Shown: positions 18,266-28,165, numbered from the stretch's first letter. The stretch is DNA of 64,000 bases from Desulfurococcales archaeon (GCA_023255955.1 JAGDWD010000007.1:1-64000), one strand, 5' to 3'. Translations and numbers: made by a program. The notes: generated by a model from the letters alone, not told the origin.

Positions 18266-19321
18266 GTGACACTCGTGAGGCAAGCTAGAGGGGGTATACA
18301 CAAAGTAGTAGTAACGCTACTAATAGTTGCTATGGCAGTATCCGGGATACGGGTTTTACCTAGTAGTGTTCTCCTAGCTACCTCCCCCAGTAAAGTAGTC
18401 TACACAGATCCGCAAGGTGATTCATTCGGCCCCGGAGCTTATGTCTTCAACCCTTCCCTCGCTGAAAGCTACAAACCGGAGTACTTCGACCTAACAAGTT
18501 TTTCTGTAGATATAGATAGCAGTGTAGTCAGATTCTCCATAGGTCTAACCGCGATAGCTAACCCACTAAATTCACCGCTAGGATTCTCCCCTCAGGTAGT
18601 TCACATATACATCGTTGGGGAGTGTAGTACTAGAAGATCTGATACGCTAGGTCTTAATGTCCGGCTGAGGTCGGCAGATTCCTGGTGTGCGAGCGTAGTT
18701 ATCACCCCAAACCTAGGTAACTACAACTCTAGGATAGTGTTAGCTAGTGGAACTGAGGTGGAGTTGAAGAAAATCTACGTAGCTGAAAATAATACGATCG
18801 TAGCTGAGGTCCCATCTGAGCATCTTCTAGATATTATAGAAGGGAATGTAGAGAGGTGGAGATTCTTTGTAGCAGTTACAGCATACGACCCCAAGTCCCC
18901 CGATGGACTTATTGATGTAGGCTTGCCGGGCTCTAATGCCTCAGTTATATATAACGGAACAGAGCTCCCCAATCCAGCACTTCTACCTAGGATCCTAGAT
19001 ATCCTTACCGACACAGTAGAAGATCAGTATGCTATGTTGGGTGCCTACCCACTCCTACGTGGGGATATAGCCACGGTCGCTGCCTACCCATATCTAGAGA
19101 AGCTACTGCTACCGTTCGAGTTTGTGACTAGGATCGAGTTCATAACTACAACTAGTTTCGCAACTACCACATATCTTAAGGTATACGAGGTACCTGGGGT
19201 AACAACTACTACCACTCAATATGTTCAAGTACCTAAGTACGGTGTGGAGCTATATGTCCTTGCGCTAGTATGCGTAGCTCTAGTCGTGGTTTTAGCCTAC
19301 GGACTGAGGAAATTCAAGTAA
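18266..19321 (+). CDS. Secreted, C-terminally anchored surface protein (glucodextranase C-terminal-like domain)
   Basis: The 351-residue protein has an N-terminal signal segment (about 13-38), a beta-rich domain starting DPQGDSFGPGAYVFNP, which resembles the SLH-like C-terminal module of glucodextranases, a threonine-rich stalk (about 295-325, runs of TTT) and a C-terminal membrane helix followed by RKFK. It is therefore probably anchored to the membrane with its sugar-binding-like domain outside, perhaps in the S-layer. Several N-x-S/T sequons (NNT, NGT, NAS) could be glycosylated by AglB. The start is GTG or nearby. Confidence 0.7.
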   Translation: MTLVRQARGGIHKVVVTLLIVAMAVSGIRVLPSSVLLATSPSKVVYTDPQGDSFGPGAYVFNPSLAESYKPEYFDLTSFSVDIDSSVVRFSIGLTAIANPLNSPLGFSPQVVHIYIVGECSTRRSDTLGLNVRLRSADSWCASVVITPNLGNYNSRIVLASGTEVELKKIYVAENNTIVAEVPSEHLLDIIEGNVERWRFFVAVTAYDPKSPDGLIDVGLPGSNASVIYNGTELPNPALLPRILDILTDTVEDQYAMLGAYPLLRGDIATVAAYPYLEKLLLPFEFVTRIEFITTTSFATTTYLKVYEVPGVTTTTTQYVQVPKYGVELYVLALVCVALVVVLAYGLRKFK

Positions 19322-19381
19322 GTGCTGTGAAGGATGAGAGTCTCGCTTCATGAGGATATACTTGACTAATGTTTTAACATC

Positions 19382-21175
19382 TTAATCGTGCATGTAAAGC
19401 AATCTGACCTTTCTACTCTCCTTAGATATCTTTTCAAGTTTGGTGAAGCCTACACGTATAAGCTGCACTACCTTTCCCGGTGGGAACTCCAGCAAGGATT
19501 TCTCACCTAGCCCTCGAAGAATCTTGAGTTTAAGTCCTTCAGGTTTTAGTAGCTCCAGCCTTATACACTGCCTAGCCGGAACCCAGTGAACTATCTTGAG
19601 TCCTTTCCTCCTTGCTTGGTCTAAGTCCGTACCTATGAACCTGGCTTCAGCTATACTGTCAGATAATTTCTCTAGTGAGATGTTGCAGAACTCTAAAAGT
19701 CTTAGAGCTCCATCCTTACTTAGTATGTCAAGGTCTTCTCTACTTATGAGCACCTCAACAACGTCTTCTGAGCCTACATCAATCAGTCTAAAACCTAGAG
19801 ACTGTGTAGTTGGGTGATAAGGAAGTCTGAGCTGTCTTATATTGGGATCCTTCGGCACATCCCTAACCACCAATTTAACAGGGTTAAACACCGCCATGAG
19901 CCTAGGAGTTACTGGATCTATTTTCTTCCTATTTAATGAGGCTATGTTCTCCCAGCTAATTGTCGCGTCCGTACCTTTAACTCCAACCTCCATTATTATC
20001 TCCTTTATGACCTCAGGGAGTATACCACGTCTTCTCAGGGAGCTTATAGTTCCAAATCTAGGATCATCGATACTGATAGCCCCCCTACTCCGCCTAAGGG
20101 TCTCCTTTATCTTAGACTTACTCAGAATCATACCTTCGAGTTTGAGTCTCCCTAGGTTTATTACCTCAGGGTATTCCCAACCTAACGCTTTATACACGTA
20201 AAGTTGCTTCAAAGTATTCAAAGCATGCTCTTTTCCTCTAAGTATGTGTGTAACCCCCATAAGCTTGTCATCCACACCAGCAGCGAAATTATATGTCGGC
20301 CACACCACGTATTTACTGCCGGTAAGTGGGTGGGGGTACTTAGATGTGTCTATTATACGAAACGCGACCCAGTCTATTAATGAGGGATCGGGGCTCGTGA
20401 GGTCTGTCTTAACCCTCACCACAGCTTCCCCTTCTCCGAAGTGTCCTGATAGCATTCTATCGAATAGCTCCAGTGATTTCTCTGGTGACTGGTCCCTGTG
20501 AGGACACCCCCTCCTCTCGAGCTTGTACCTCCTGAAATCATCACGCTTACAGAGATCTACGTAGGCGCCTCCCTTAGAGATGAGTTCCTTAGCTACCTGG
20601 TAGTATATCTCCATTCTCAGAGACTGTACGTACTCCTCGTCCCATGATATTCCTAACCACTTTAGATCCTCCTTAATTGCTCTATACGCTTCGGGCATAG
20701 GTCTCTTCGTTCTCGGGTCTGTATCCTCAAACCTAAGTATGAACTTACCTCTATACTCCCGAGCGTATTCGTAACTTAGTAGAGCAGGTCTTGCGTTGCC
20801 TAGGTGAATATAGAAATCAGGGTTTGGAGCGAACCTCGTCTTGATAATGCTGTATTTATCTGAGTTCGGGAGGGGTGGCAGTGTCTTAGGCTCCTGCAGT
20901 CTCTTCTTTCCGGCTTCCTCGAAAATCTCCGGGTACTTTTCCCTCGCTAGACTTAACTGCTCCTCGATGCTGAGGCTGTTTACGAAGTTCACAACTTCCT
21001 TAACTATCTCCACTACCTGTTTCGCGTATTTTTTGAGTTCAGGTAGCTCTGCGAATACTTTACTAACTACAGCACCTTCGAGAGCCTTTCCTCCGTGCTC
21101 TATAGAGTTCTTTAAGGCGTGCTTTATTGCTACTTGCCTTACCCTATCTACCTCCACTAACCCTGACACCCTCAC
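19382..21175 (-). CDS. gltX: Glutamyl-tRNA synthetase
   Basis: The 597-residue protein is an archaeal class I glutamyl-tRNA synthetase. The HIGH-type signature is YIHLGNARPA (about 121-130), the KMSKS-type signature is ILSKSKIKE (about 349-357), and RFEDTDPRTKRP follows the first. A beta-barrel anticodon-binding region makes up the C-terminal third, as in archaeal/eukaryotic enzymes rather than the helical bacterial type. It probably charges tRNA-Glu, and tRNA-Gln too if an amidotransferase is present elsewhere. Its start overlaps the preceding gene by 32 bases, so they form an operon with the prenyl synthase. Confidence 0.94.
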   Translation of the reverse strand: MRVSGLVEVDRVRQVAIKHALKNSIEHGGKALEGAVVSKVFAELPELKKYAKQVVEIVKEVVNFVNSLSIEEQLSLAREKYPEIFEEAGKKRLQEPKTLPPLPNSDKYSIIKTRFAPNPDFYIHLGNARPALLSYEYAREYRGKFILRFEDTDPRTKRPMPEAYRAIKEDLKWLGISWDEEYVQSLRMEIYYQVAKELISKGGAYVDLCKRDDFRRYKLERRGCPHRDQSPEKSLELFDRMLSGHFGEGEAVVRVKTDLTSPDPSLIDWVAFRIIDTSKYPHPLTGSKYVVWPTYNFAAGVDDKLMGVTHILRGKEHALNTLKQLYVYKALGWEYPEVINLGRLKLEGMILSKSKIKETLRRSRGAISIDDPRFGTISSLRRRGILPEVIKEIIMEVGVKGTDATISWENIASLNRKKIDPVTPRLMAVFNPVKLVVRDVPKDPNIRQLRLPYHPTTQSLGFRLIDVGSEDVVEVLISREDLDILSKDGALRLLEFCNISLEKLSDSIAEARFIGTDLDQARRKGLKIVHWVPARQCIRLELLKPEGLKLKILRGLGEKSLLEFPPGKVVQLIRVGFTKLEKISKESRKVRLLYMHD

Positions 21176-21602
21176 TAGTAAATACTATAAAGTACTTTAA
21201 CGGTCTTGAGGTAGGATCCTCATGCAGTAATAGAACACTACCTTTGAATTCTGATTTGATGCTCCTAACTTCTCCCTTATTCGTTACTACGTAAGCAATA
21301 AGATCCCCCGGACTTACCTGGTCTGCTACATCTACTAGGAAATACACTTCTACCCCACTCAGTTCCAGGATATCTAACCGGGAGTTCACCCCAACATTTA
21401 AGCAGACATCTTTTCTCTCATTGCAGATGGTTAGATCGCGGTCTACAATACCTCTCGATATCAACTCCCGTGCTAGGTCGGAACAGCTCACCTCACTACC
21501 ATTCACGTAGCATCTGACAGGCTTGTAATACCTTAAGACCTCCTCTATGTCTTTAAGAACCTTAGTCGTAGCATCACCAGGTCTTGCAGACAAGAAGTGC
21601 AC
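21144..21602 (-). CDS. Conserved archaeal protein, DUF2118-like
   Basis: The 152-residue protein has an N-terminal region with three cysteines (VRCYVNGSEVSC, TICNE) and a C-terminal beta-sandwich pattern VADQVSPGDLIAYV...KGEVRSIKSEFKGSV that looks like a biotinyl/lipoyl-type hybrid fold, but without the modified lysine context. This resembles the archaeal family DUF2118; the assignment is from memory of the pattern and not confirmed. It lies between the prenyl synthase (2-base gap) and gltX (overlap), so the three genes are co-transcribed. Confidence 0.6.
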   Translation of the reverse strand: MHFLSARPGDATTKVLKDIEEVLRYYKPVRCYVNGSEVSCSDLARELISRGIVDRDLTICNERKDVCLNVGVNSRLDILELSGVEVYFLVDVADQVSPGDLIAYVVTNKGEVRSIKSEFKGSVLLLHEDPTSRPLKYFIVFTSEGVRVSGGR

Positions 21603-21604
21603 CG

Positions 21605-22615
21605 CTAGTAGGATCTCCTAGTTACGTAATAAGCCAGCTGCTTTAGTGTCTCTCTAGACCTCAGATCTCGTGGGTGCGTAGAATCGAGTGCCTCGATACC
21701 CCTCCTTATGAAGTCCTCAGCAAGTTTGTTGCTGTAGTCTAGAGCTCCTAGCTCTATCAGTACTCTAGCCGCTTTCTCTAGTTCCTCCCGGGAAGCTTTC
21801 GTGTTCCCTAGGGCGCTCATAATTACCTTCCTTTGCTCCTCACTAGCTCTTTCAAGAGCATATATTACTAATATCGTCTTCTTACCTTCCCGGATATCAC
21901 TATACTTAGGCTTCCCCAGGACCTTCTCATCAGCTACTAATCCCAGCTCGTCGTCCCTTATCTGGAAGGCTATACCTATATTGAAAGCGAAATCCGCGAG
22001 CTTTGCTATGTCCTCATCTGGTGCTCCCGCTATGATGGCTCCAATAACTACTGAGGACTTGAAGAGAGCGGCAGTCTTCTTTCTAACCATCTCGATGTAC
22101 TCGTCGACGGTGACAGTCTCCCTCGATTCAAACATTATGTCCATAGCCTGACCCTCAGCAACTGTCGTAGCTGCCCATGTAAGTTCCCTTATTGCGGAGA
22201 GCACCTTTTCGTAGTTTAACCCATAGTCCAGCAACCTTAAGAGAGCTTCATAGGACTTAGCGAAGAGAAGATCCCCAGCAACTATGGCCAGTCCCTCACC
22301 CCAGACCTTATGTACAGTCGGTACACCCCTTCTATATTCATCTCGGTCTATTATGTCGTCATGTATTAAGGTAAAGTTATGTAGTATTTCGACAGCTGCT
22401 GCCGCCCACGACGATATCTCGGGGGAGAGTCCGTACATCTTGGATGCGAGAACTAGAGCGAGAGGTCTTAACCTCTTACCACCAGCTCTAACTAGGTGCA
22501 TTGATGCTTCGTAGAGTTCTCTGGGTTTTCCTGAGACTATCTCCTCTATTCTTCTGTACGTCATACTGCTGACAAGATTCGCGAGGTCTACTACGTCTCC
22601 TGGAAGTTCCAACAT
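21605..22615 (-). CDS. Polyprenyl (farnesyl/geranylgeranyl) diphosphate synthase
   Basis: The 336-residue protein has both aspartate-rich motifs of trans-prenyltransferases: LIHDDIIDRDEYRRG (first, about 83-97) and FQIRDDELGL (second, about 210-219), plus GGKRLRP near 46-52 and GKKTILVIYA. It condenses isopentenyl diphosphate with allylic diphosphates to make the C15/C20 precursors of archaeal ether lipids. The residues before the first motif suggest a C20-range product, but chain length cannot be fixed by eye. It is the first gene of the operon with the DUF2118-like gene and gltX. Confidence 0.92.
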   Translation of the reverse strand: MLELPGDVVDLANLVSSMTYRRIEEIVSGKPRELYEASMHLVRAGGKRLRPLALVLASKMYGLSPEISSWAAAAVEILHNFTLIHDDIIDRDEYRRGVPTVHKVWGEGLAIVAGDLLFAKSYEALLRLLDYGLNYEKVLSAIRELTWAATTVAEGQAMDIMFESRETVTVDEYIEMVRKKTAALFKSSVVIGAIIAGAPDEDIAKLADFAFNIGIAFQIRDDELGLVADEKVLGKPKYSDIREGKKTILVIYALERASEEQRKVIMSALGNTKASREELEKAARVLIELGALDYSNKLAEDFIRRGIEALDSTHPRDLRSRETLKQLAYYVTRRSY

Positions 22616-22707
22616 TCCACCTCAAACAAGTTAAATACTGACAGTTATATTTCTTGGTTCTTGTATTGAGCTAGCTAGAGCTAATATCCTTCTTATGCAA
22701 CGTCTAC

Positions 22708-23358
22708 TTGCTGGTAGGGTGCATGAATCAGCTGGAAATTAATGAGGTTAGGAGGTACCTCGAGGAACTCGAGGAGGCTCGCGAGCAACTCATTAAGGTC
22801 GCTAGGGAGGTTTCACAACTAGTTAGGGCAGTGGTATCGTTATCTGTACGTAGGAGGAGGGAGGATGCTCACAGGTATTATCAGGAGCTCTCAGATAGAT
22901 TTAAGTCGCTTCTAGAGGTATCATCTAAACATCCAGAGCTCACATACTCTAATTTCTTCTACTCTATTGCGGCTGAGTATGTGGAGGCGGTACAGCTCTA
23001 TTCGGTAGTCTTTGAGGGGAGGCTTCTAACTCTAAGTGAGCTTAACGTACACCCCATACCTTACCTGCTAGGACATGCTGATCTAATTGGAGAGTTAAAG
23101 AGGCTTTCTTTAGAGCATCTTAGAAGGGGTGAGTATAGAGAGAGCTTTACCTACCTTGAGTTAGCTGAGGGCATATACGAGGAGCTCTCATCTATCGACA
23201 TAGCAGACCCTATTGTACCGGGGCTTAGAAGGAAGCTGGATGTATATAGGAAGGTCATAGATGACTGGAAGGTTCTACTCATAGATATAGAGTCTAGAGT
23301 GAAGCTAGAGAAAATATGTGGTAAGATACTTGAAAGAGGTTTGACATCGACTGATTAA
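22708..23358 (+). CDS. Translin family protein
   Basis: The 216-residue all-helical protein matches the archaeal translin family (COG2178), octameric RNA/ssDNA-binding proteins related to the C3PO nuclease. Telling features are the conserved helix around AAEYVEAVQLYS and the downstream YLLGHADLIGELKRLSLEHLRRG (written here in part), which corresponds to the translin signature. The catalytic acidic residues of the TRAX subunit are partly represented by EYVEA. The likely start is TTG at 22708, though an ATG six codons later (MNQLEINEV) is equally good. Confidence 0.82.
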   Translation: MLVGCMNQLEINEVRRYLEELEEAREQLIKVAREVSQLVRAVVSLSVRRRREDAHRYYQELSDRFKSLLEVSSKHPELTYSNFFYSIAAEYVEAVQLYSVVFEGRLLTLSELNVHPIPYLLGHADLIGELKRLSLEHLRRGEYRESFTYLELAEGIYEELSSIDIADPIVPGLRRKLDVYRKVIDDWKVLLIDIESRVKLEKICGKILERGLTSTD

Positions 23359-23401
23359 ATATGCTGTCAGCTAAAGAATAGTAAGAACCTAGGTGTGAGC
23401 T

Positions 23402-24679
23402 GTGTCCGAGTTCGTGATAGATCGTGTCTGGGCGCTTCAAGTCCTCGACTCGAGAGGGGATCCTACTGTTGAGGTAGTTGTGACCACGAAAGGTGGTGGG
23501 GTCGGTCGAGGTATAGCTCCTGCTGGAGCGTCACGCGGGAGTAGAGAAGCTCTGGAGCTCCGCGATGGTGGTAGGAAGTACCTAGGTAGGGGTGTGGAGA
23601 AGGCAGTTGAGGCCGTGAATAAGTATATAGCTCCAGCCATAATCGGAATGAGCTCCTATAGGTTTAGGGAAGTTGATAGAAGGATGATCGAGGTAGATGG
23701 AACTCCAAATATGTCGAGACTGGGAGCTAACGCTACTACGGCTACCTCATTTGCTGTCCTCAACGCGGCAGCTAATACAGAAGGCTTACCGCTCTTCGAG
23801 TTTCTAGGGGGTAGGAGAAGCCGTCTCCTACCGACTCCGTTAATGAACGTAATTAATGGAGGTGCGCATGCGGGGAATGAGCTCTCGTTTCAAGAATTCA
23901 TGATAGTCCCTGTAGGAGCTTCAACATTTTCAGAAGCTTTAAGAGTAGCTGTGGAGGTCTATAAGACCTTGAAGGGATACCTTAAGGAAGTGTACGGGCC
24001 GATGGCAACGAACGTAGGTGACGAAGGGGGTTTCGCCCCACCCATGAAGAGTGTTAGGGAGGCGCTCGAGGCGTTGGTGAAGGCTGTAACACGGGCTGGT
24101 TACGAGGTTGGTAAGGATGTGTTACTAGCTCTAGATGTAGCTGCTTCCCAGATCTACAGGGACGGTAAGTACGTAGTTGACCGCAGTGAGATGACAGCTG
24201 AGGAGCTTCTAGAGCTCTATCTCAGGCTAGCTGAGGAGTTCCCTATAGCGAGTATCGAGGATCCCTTTGCGGAGGATCAACCTAGGTACTTTAAGGAATT
24301 GAGGGACAAGCTGAAGGGTAGGTCCCTAGTTATAGGTGATGACCTGACAGTGACCAGAGCTGAGCTGGTCTCTGAGTACTTCCTGGGAGGCGTAATTGAT
24401 GGTACTATCATTAAGGTTAACCAAGTAGGAACCTTTACTGAAGCTGAAAGATCTATAACAACCCTTAAGGAGCTCGGGGGGAGAGCCATAATAAGCCATA
24501 GGAGTGGTGAAAGTGAGGATACTACCATAGCCCATATAGCTGTAGCATATGAGATCGGTCTAATAAAAACCGGTGCCCCCGCTAGAGGGGAGAGGACGTC
24601 TAAGTACAACGAGCTACTTAGGATTGAGGACTACCTATCTGGAGACGCTATATATGCTGGATCTAAATTCCTTAAGTAA
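23402..24679 (+). CDS. eno: Enolase
   Basis: The 425-residue protein interconverts 2-phosphoglycerate and phosphoenolpyruvate. It carries the N-terminal DSRGDPTVEV and GAPSGASR-like APAGASRGSREA, the metal ligands in LLALDVAAS, SIEDPFAEDQ and VIGDDLTVT, the catalytic lysine in TIIKVNQVGT and the SHRSGESEDTTIA loop. It is complete and of normal length. The start is GTG just after a GGTGTGAG-like site. It stands alone on the plus strand, near translin. Confidence 0.96.
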   Translation: MSEFVIDRVWALQVLDSRGDPTVEVVVTTKGGGVGRGIAPAGASRGSREALELRDGGRKYLGRGVEKAVEAVNKYIAPAIIGMSSYRFREVDRRMIEVDGTPNMSRLGANATTATSFAVLNAAANTEGLPLFEFLGGRRSRLLPTPLMNVINGGAHAGNELSFQEFMIVPVGASTFSEALRVAVEVYKTLKGYLKEVYGPMATNVGDEGGFAPPMKSVREALEALVKAVTRAGYEVGKDVLLALDVAASQIYRDGKYVVDRSEMTAEELLELYLRLAEEFPIASIEDPFAEDQPRYFKELRDKLKGRSLVIGDDLTVTRAELVSEYFLGGVIDGTIIKVNQVGTFTEAERSITTLKELGGRAIISHRSGESEDTTIAHIAVAYEIGLIKTGAPARGERTSKYNELLRIEDYLSGDAIYAGSKFLK

Positions 24680-24794
24680 TCCAGTGGGGTTGGAGGTTTA
24701 ACTCTAGCATAGCTGATATAACTAATGCCATTATTCTCCGCTTGGTTTAATCTCTTATTGCAATCTACAGACTAAATAACTCATTAAGGGACCA

Positions 24795-24825
24795 AGCCCT
24801 CCAGGGGCAGGAATTGTGGTTATAG
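24795..24825 (-). repeat. Possible degenerate hairpin repeat (copy H)
   Basis: On the minus strand ctataaccacaattcctgcc followed by cctggagggct resembles the TTATAACTGAAAG...GGGC hairpin repeats elsewhere in the window, but with several mismatches. It is the weakest member of the set. Confidence 0.25.
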
Positions 24826-24867
24826 TTTTTAAAGAAAGTCTGGGTCAGCTTATGAACGGGATAGTCT

Positions 24868-25125
24868 GTGGGCGTTGAAACGGTAGTTGAGACCATTAGC
24901 TCAATCTTCCAACCACTTATCGGTATAGTATCTAGCGGTAGCCTATCTAGAATCATTGCTGTTACCGGTATCTCAATACTCCTCATGATGGCCGTTATTT
25001 ATGTTGTATACGGGTTCATAAAGCTAGGGAAACTCTTGTGGAATCTCCGAGTAAGGAGCCTAGCACTAGGTCTAACAGTCATCGGTGTAGCACTGATATG
25101 TTTAGCTATAGTCCTTCCTTACTAG
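24868..25125 (+). CDS. Small membrane protein, 85 residues
   Basis: The product has two probable membrane helices, IIAVTGISILLMMAVIYVVY (about 29-48) and LALGLTVIGVALICLAIVLP (about 65-84), joined by a short basic loop (KLGKLLWNLRVRS). The N-terminal 25 residues are amphipathic. I do not recognise the family. A TATA-like gtttttaaag precedes the GTG start by about 35 bases, so it is likely a short independent transcription unit, or the first gene before the HD phosphohydrolase. Confidence 0.55.
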   Translation: MGVETVVETISSIFQPLIGIVSSGSLSRIIAVTGISILLMMAVIYVVYGFIKLGKLLWNLRVRSLALGLTVIGVALICLAIVLPY

Positions 25126-25189
25126 AAGTTAACCTATTTTTCTCATAACTATAAAGTCCTCTACAGAATAATTAAAATGGGTCGGATCT

Positions 25190-26443
25190 GTGGAGAAAGC
25201 TGTCTACATCTACGACGAGCTCCATGGGTACATAAAGCTAGTTGGGGTCTTTAGGGATATAGTTTACACTAAGGTCTTCCAGAGGCTTAGGAGGATAAAA
25301 CAACTCCCGTTCGCTTGGTACGTCTACCCAGGCGCAACACATACAAGATTCTCACACGCTTTAGGGTCGATGCATATAGCTGACTTAGTAGCTAAGAGGC
25401 TTTATGAGGGTGGATATATAAGTAAGGACGATCTAACAGTAGTTAAAGTAAGTGCCTTACTTCATGACATAGGACACCTACCCTACTCCCACTCTCTAGA
25501 GCCCTTCTTAATGGATCTTTTAGGGATGGGACCTAAGGAGATAGCTGAGCTGATAATAACTCAAGACCCTGAACTAAGGGAAGTCTTCGAGAAACATGGT
25601 ATTAGTAGTAACGACGTTGTTTCCATATTGAAAGGGGAGAGCAGTTCCGCTATATTAAATGAACTGGTTTCGAGCGATATAGATGTTGACAGGCTAGACT
25701 ACCTCCCAAGAGACGCTTATCATACCGGGGTAGCTTATGGGAACATAGATCTGCATAGACTAGTAACATTCTTAACTCCCGGGAGCTCCGGGATAGCTGT
25801 CCCAATAAAGGCTCTGAACGCCTTAGAGAGCTTCTACATAGCGAGGCTACATATGTATAAGGCTGTCTATTACCATAAGACTATAACGGGCTATCAGATA
25901 CTATTGAGAAACGTTTTGTCAGAGTTCATGAAGTACAGGGAGTTGAGGGAAGTACTTGAAACATATATGAGTCAGCACGGGCTTCTGAGGTCCATTCAAG
26001 ACGGAAGCTATTTCTTGTGGGATGACTCGCTAATATCGGGACTACTAAACTACGCTCTAACCAAGAGGATTCTATCCCCTGAGGCTGAGGACTTAGTTAG
26101 TAAGCTCCTTAATAGAAGGGGGTATAAGTCCGTAGTAAATGAAGTATCTGTTTGTTGGGATCAAAAGAAGGTAGCACTCAGAAGTGAGGAGTTAAGGGTT
26201 CTTATTGAGACCGAGACGTCTCTCACACCACCTAAAGTAGTAGTCTTCGCTGAGGCTGTTCCCATCTATACTGTTGGGAAAGCAGCCAGAGTTATAGACG
26301 ACGGGAGGGAAAGGGAGATATTAGAAGTTGAGGAAAGTCTAATGCGGTACATACCCCCATATATATGCTTCTCCAGACTTTACGTACTTCCTGAATACGA
26401 GGAGGAGGTTAGGGAAGTATTAGAGAAGTTCCTTAAGCATTAA
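25190..26443 (+). CDS. HD-domain phosphohydrolase (SAMHD1/dGTPase-like, COG1078)
   Basis: The 417-residue protein has the HD signature HTRFSHALGSMH (about 47-58), ALLHDIGHLPYSHSLE (about 90-105) and DVDRLDYLPRDAYHTG (about 164-179), the pattern of COG1078 proteins related to SAMHD1. These enzymes hydrolyse dNTPs to nucleosides and triphosphate, and a dNTP pool function is likely. The start is GTG. Its last 24 bases overlap the convergent acetyltransferase gene. Confidence 0.87.
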   Translation: MEKAVYIYDELHGYIKLVGVFRDIVYTKVFQRLRRIKQLPFAWYVYPGATHTRFSHALGSMHIADLVAKRLYEGGYISKDDLTVVKVSALLHDIGHLPYSHSLEPFLMDLLGMGPKEIAELIITQDPELREVFEKHGISSNDVVSILKGESSSAILNELVSSDIDVDRLDYLPRDAYHTGVAYGNIDLHRLVTFLTPGSSGIAVPIKALNALESFYIARLHMYKAVYYHKTITGYQILLRNVLSEFMKYRELREVLETYMSQHGLLRSIQDGSYFLWDDSLISGLLNYALTKRILSPEAEDLVSKLLNRRGYKSVVNEVSVCWDQKKVALRSEELRVLIETETSLTPPKVVVFAEAVPIYTVGKAARVIDDGREREILEVEESLMRYIPPYICFSRLYVLPEYEEEVREVLEKFLKH

Positions 26444-26872
26444 ATACGCGTCCTCACCATCCGGGTAGTACTCCCTCAAAACAGACACTATCTTGTATCC
26501 AAGTTTCTTATATAGAGATATTGCGGCAACGTTGTTAACTGAAACCTCTAGAACAGCCTCAGGAACACCTCGGGTCTTAAGTCTGTTCTCAAATTCTCTT
26601 AATAATGCTTCACCTAACCCCCTTCTCCTGAACCTTTCGTCGACAGCTATCGAAATCAGGTGACCTCTCGTGTTGTGTTCGATTATACCGAGAGAGTACC
26701 CTACAACTTCTTTATCACACTCTACTACAAGGAAGAGTTCCGGAAATAGATGGTAGTATATGATGAAGATATAGCAAGGATAAGGATAGGGAAACGCTTT
26801 ACTCTCTATTTCACACACCTTAGCTAGGTCCTCTTGGCGGAATTCTCTGATAGAGCATCCTTGAGCAAGCAC
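26420..26872 (-). CDS. rimI: N-terminal acetyltransferase, RimI/Ard1-like (GNAT)
   Basis: The 150-residue protein is a GNAT acetyltransferase. The acetyl-CoA loop is RRRGLGEALL (about 74-83), followed by LEVSVNNVAAISLYKKLGYK, typical of RimI/Naa10 proteins. An N-terminal IREFRQEDLAKVCEIESKAFP is also characteristic of the archaeal enzymes, which acetylate protein N termini including Alba in Sulfolobus. The gene converges on, and slightly overlaps, the HD phosphohydrolase gene. Confidence 0.85.
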   Translation of the reverse strand: MLAQGCSIREFRQEDLAKVCEIESKAFPYPYPCYIFIIYYHLFPELFLVVECDKEVVGYSLGIIEHNTRGHLISIAVDERFRRRGLGEALLREFENRLKTRGVPEAVLEVSVNNVAAISLYKKLGYKIVSVLREYYPDGEDAYLMLKELL

Positions 26873-26991
26873 TTACTTGCCCAGTAAACATGTTTTATTC
26901 CGTATTTAGCCCTAGCAATACTGTTGAGCTCTCAAGCAATGAATTGTTTGGGGATGATTAGTTTAAGAGCCTCATCAAGAACGTTAATTGG

Positions 26992-28125
26992 GTGGGAGTA
27001 GCGTACTGGGAGTTAGTAAGACCTGATGCTGTAACAGTATGGAGGAGTAGGGTGGTGAGGGAGAAACTTTCGTGGTATTACGACGTTATGGTGAACAAAG
27101 CTCCTGCGAAGTTCGTCATAGCTAGGTACATCCCGACTGAGGGAGATTTAGGAAAGATGAATCTTGAGGAGCTCTGGGCTCTACATGATAGTCTATCCAA
27201 AGAGTTTTCCAAGCTTTTTCACCAGGCTAAGAACCGTAAGCTTACGTATGCCGATGTAGTTAAGCTTGATAAGCCCAGGATCAGCTATCTCGACGTTAAG
27301 GTTGAGATAGCTAGGAGGATCCTAGAGCAATGCCGTTTTTGTGAGTGGAGGTGTAAGGTTAACAGGCTGGGAGGTGCCCGAGGCTTCTGCAGGCTAGCTA
27401 ATGAGACATACATATCGTCATACTTCCTTCATGTAGGTGAGGAAGCGCCGCTCGTTCCGAGCGGAACAATATTCTACGGCTCATGCAATTTCAGGTGTGT
27501 GTTCTGCCAGAACCACGACATATCGCAGGAAAACCCCTTCAGCGGGTGGAAGGTTACAGCTGAGGAGCTAGCTACTATTCAGGACTACCTCAGGCAGGAA
27601 GGTGCTAGAAACATAAACCACGTGGGAGGAGATCCCACACCGAATATCTACACTATACTGAGCTCACTAAAGTATGTAAGAAGTAATGTCCCACAACTTT
27701 GGAACAGTAACATGTACCTCACTGAGGAGTCCATGAAGTTACTGCTAGACGTTATAGATATATGGTTACCTGACTTCAAATACGGAAATGACTCATGCGC
27801 TCTCAGACTCTCTATGGTTAGGAACTACGTGGAGGTAGTGACCAGGAACCTGAAAGCTCCTTGCGAGAGGGCTGACCCTATAATAATAAGACACTTAGTG
27901 CTCCCAAATCACGTTAGTTGCTGTACAGAGCCTGTCCTAACCTGGATCTCGCATAACTGCCCCTCAGCGCTGGTGAATGTGATGGGGCAGTACAGACCGG
28001 AGTACCTTGTTTTAAGGTATCCAGAGAAGTACCGAGAGATAGCTAGGAGACCGTCAGCAGATGAGATGAATCAAGCTTACAGTATAGCAAAGAAGTTGAA
28101 GATAGACTTCGAGGACGTTAGTTAA
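26992..28125 (+). CDS. Radical SAM protein (PflA-like, COG1313)
   Basis: The 377-residue protein has the radical SAM motif FYGSCNFRCVFCQN (Cys-x3-Cys-x2-Cys, about 162-175), preceded by a cysteine cluster CRFCEWRCKVNRLGGARGFC (about 117-136) that may hold another metal site. HVGGDPTPN is the GGEP-like SAM-binding segment. It belongs with the uncharacterised pyruvate formate-lyase activase-like proteins of COG1313. The N-terminal 110 residues are a less familiar extension. No glycyl radical enzyme is nearby, so the substrate is unknown. Confidence 0.8.
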   Translation: MGVAYWELVRPDAVTVWRSRVVREKLSWYYDVMVNKAPAKFVIARYIPTEGDLGKMNLEELWALHDSLSKEFSKLFHQAKNRKLTYADVVKLDKPRISYLDVKVEIARRILEQCRFCEWRCKVNRLGGARGFCRLANETYISSYFLHVGEEAPLVPSGTIFYGSCNFRCVFCQNHDISQENPFSGWKVTAEELATIQDYLRQEGARNINHVGGDPTPNIYTILSSLKYVRSNVPQLWNSNMYLTEESMKLLLDVIDIWLPDFKYGNDSCALRLSMVRNYVEVVTRNLKAPCERADPIIIRHLVLPNHVSCCTEPVLTWISHNCPSALVNVMGQYRPEYLVLRYPEKYREIARRPSADEMNQAYSIAKKLKIDFEDVS

Positions 28126-28165
28126 AGGACCTTACAATAAAAATTGCAGTAAAAATCATTTAATG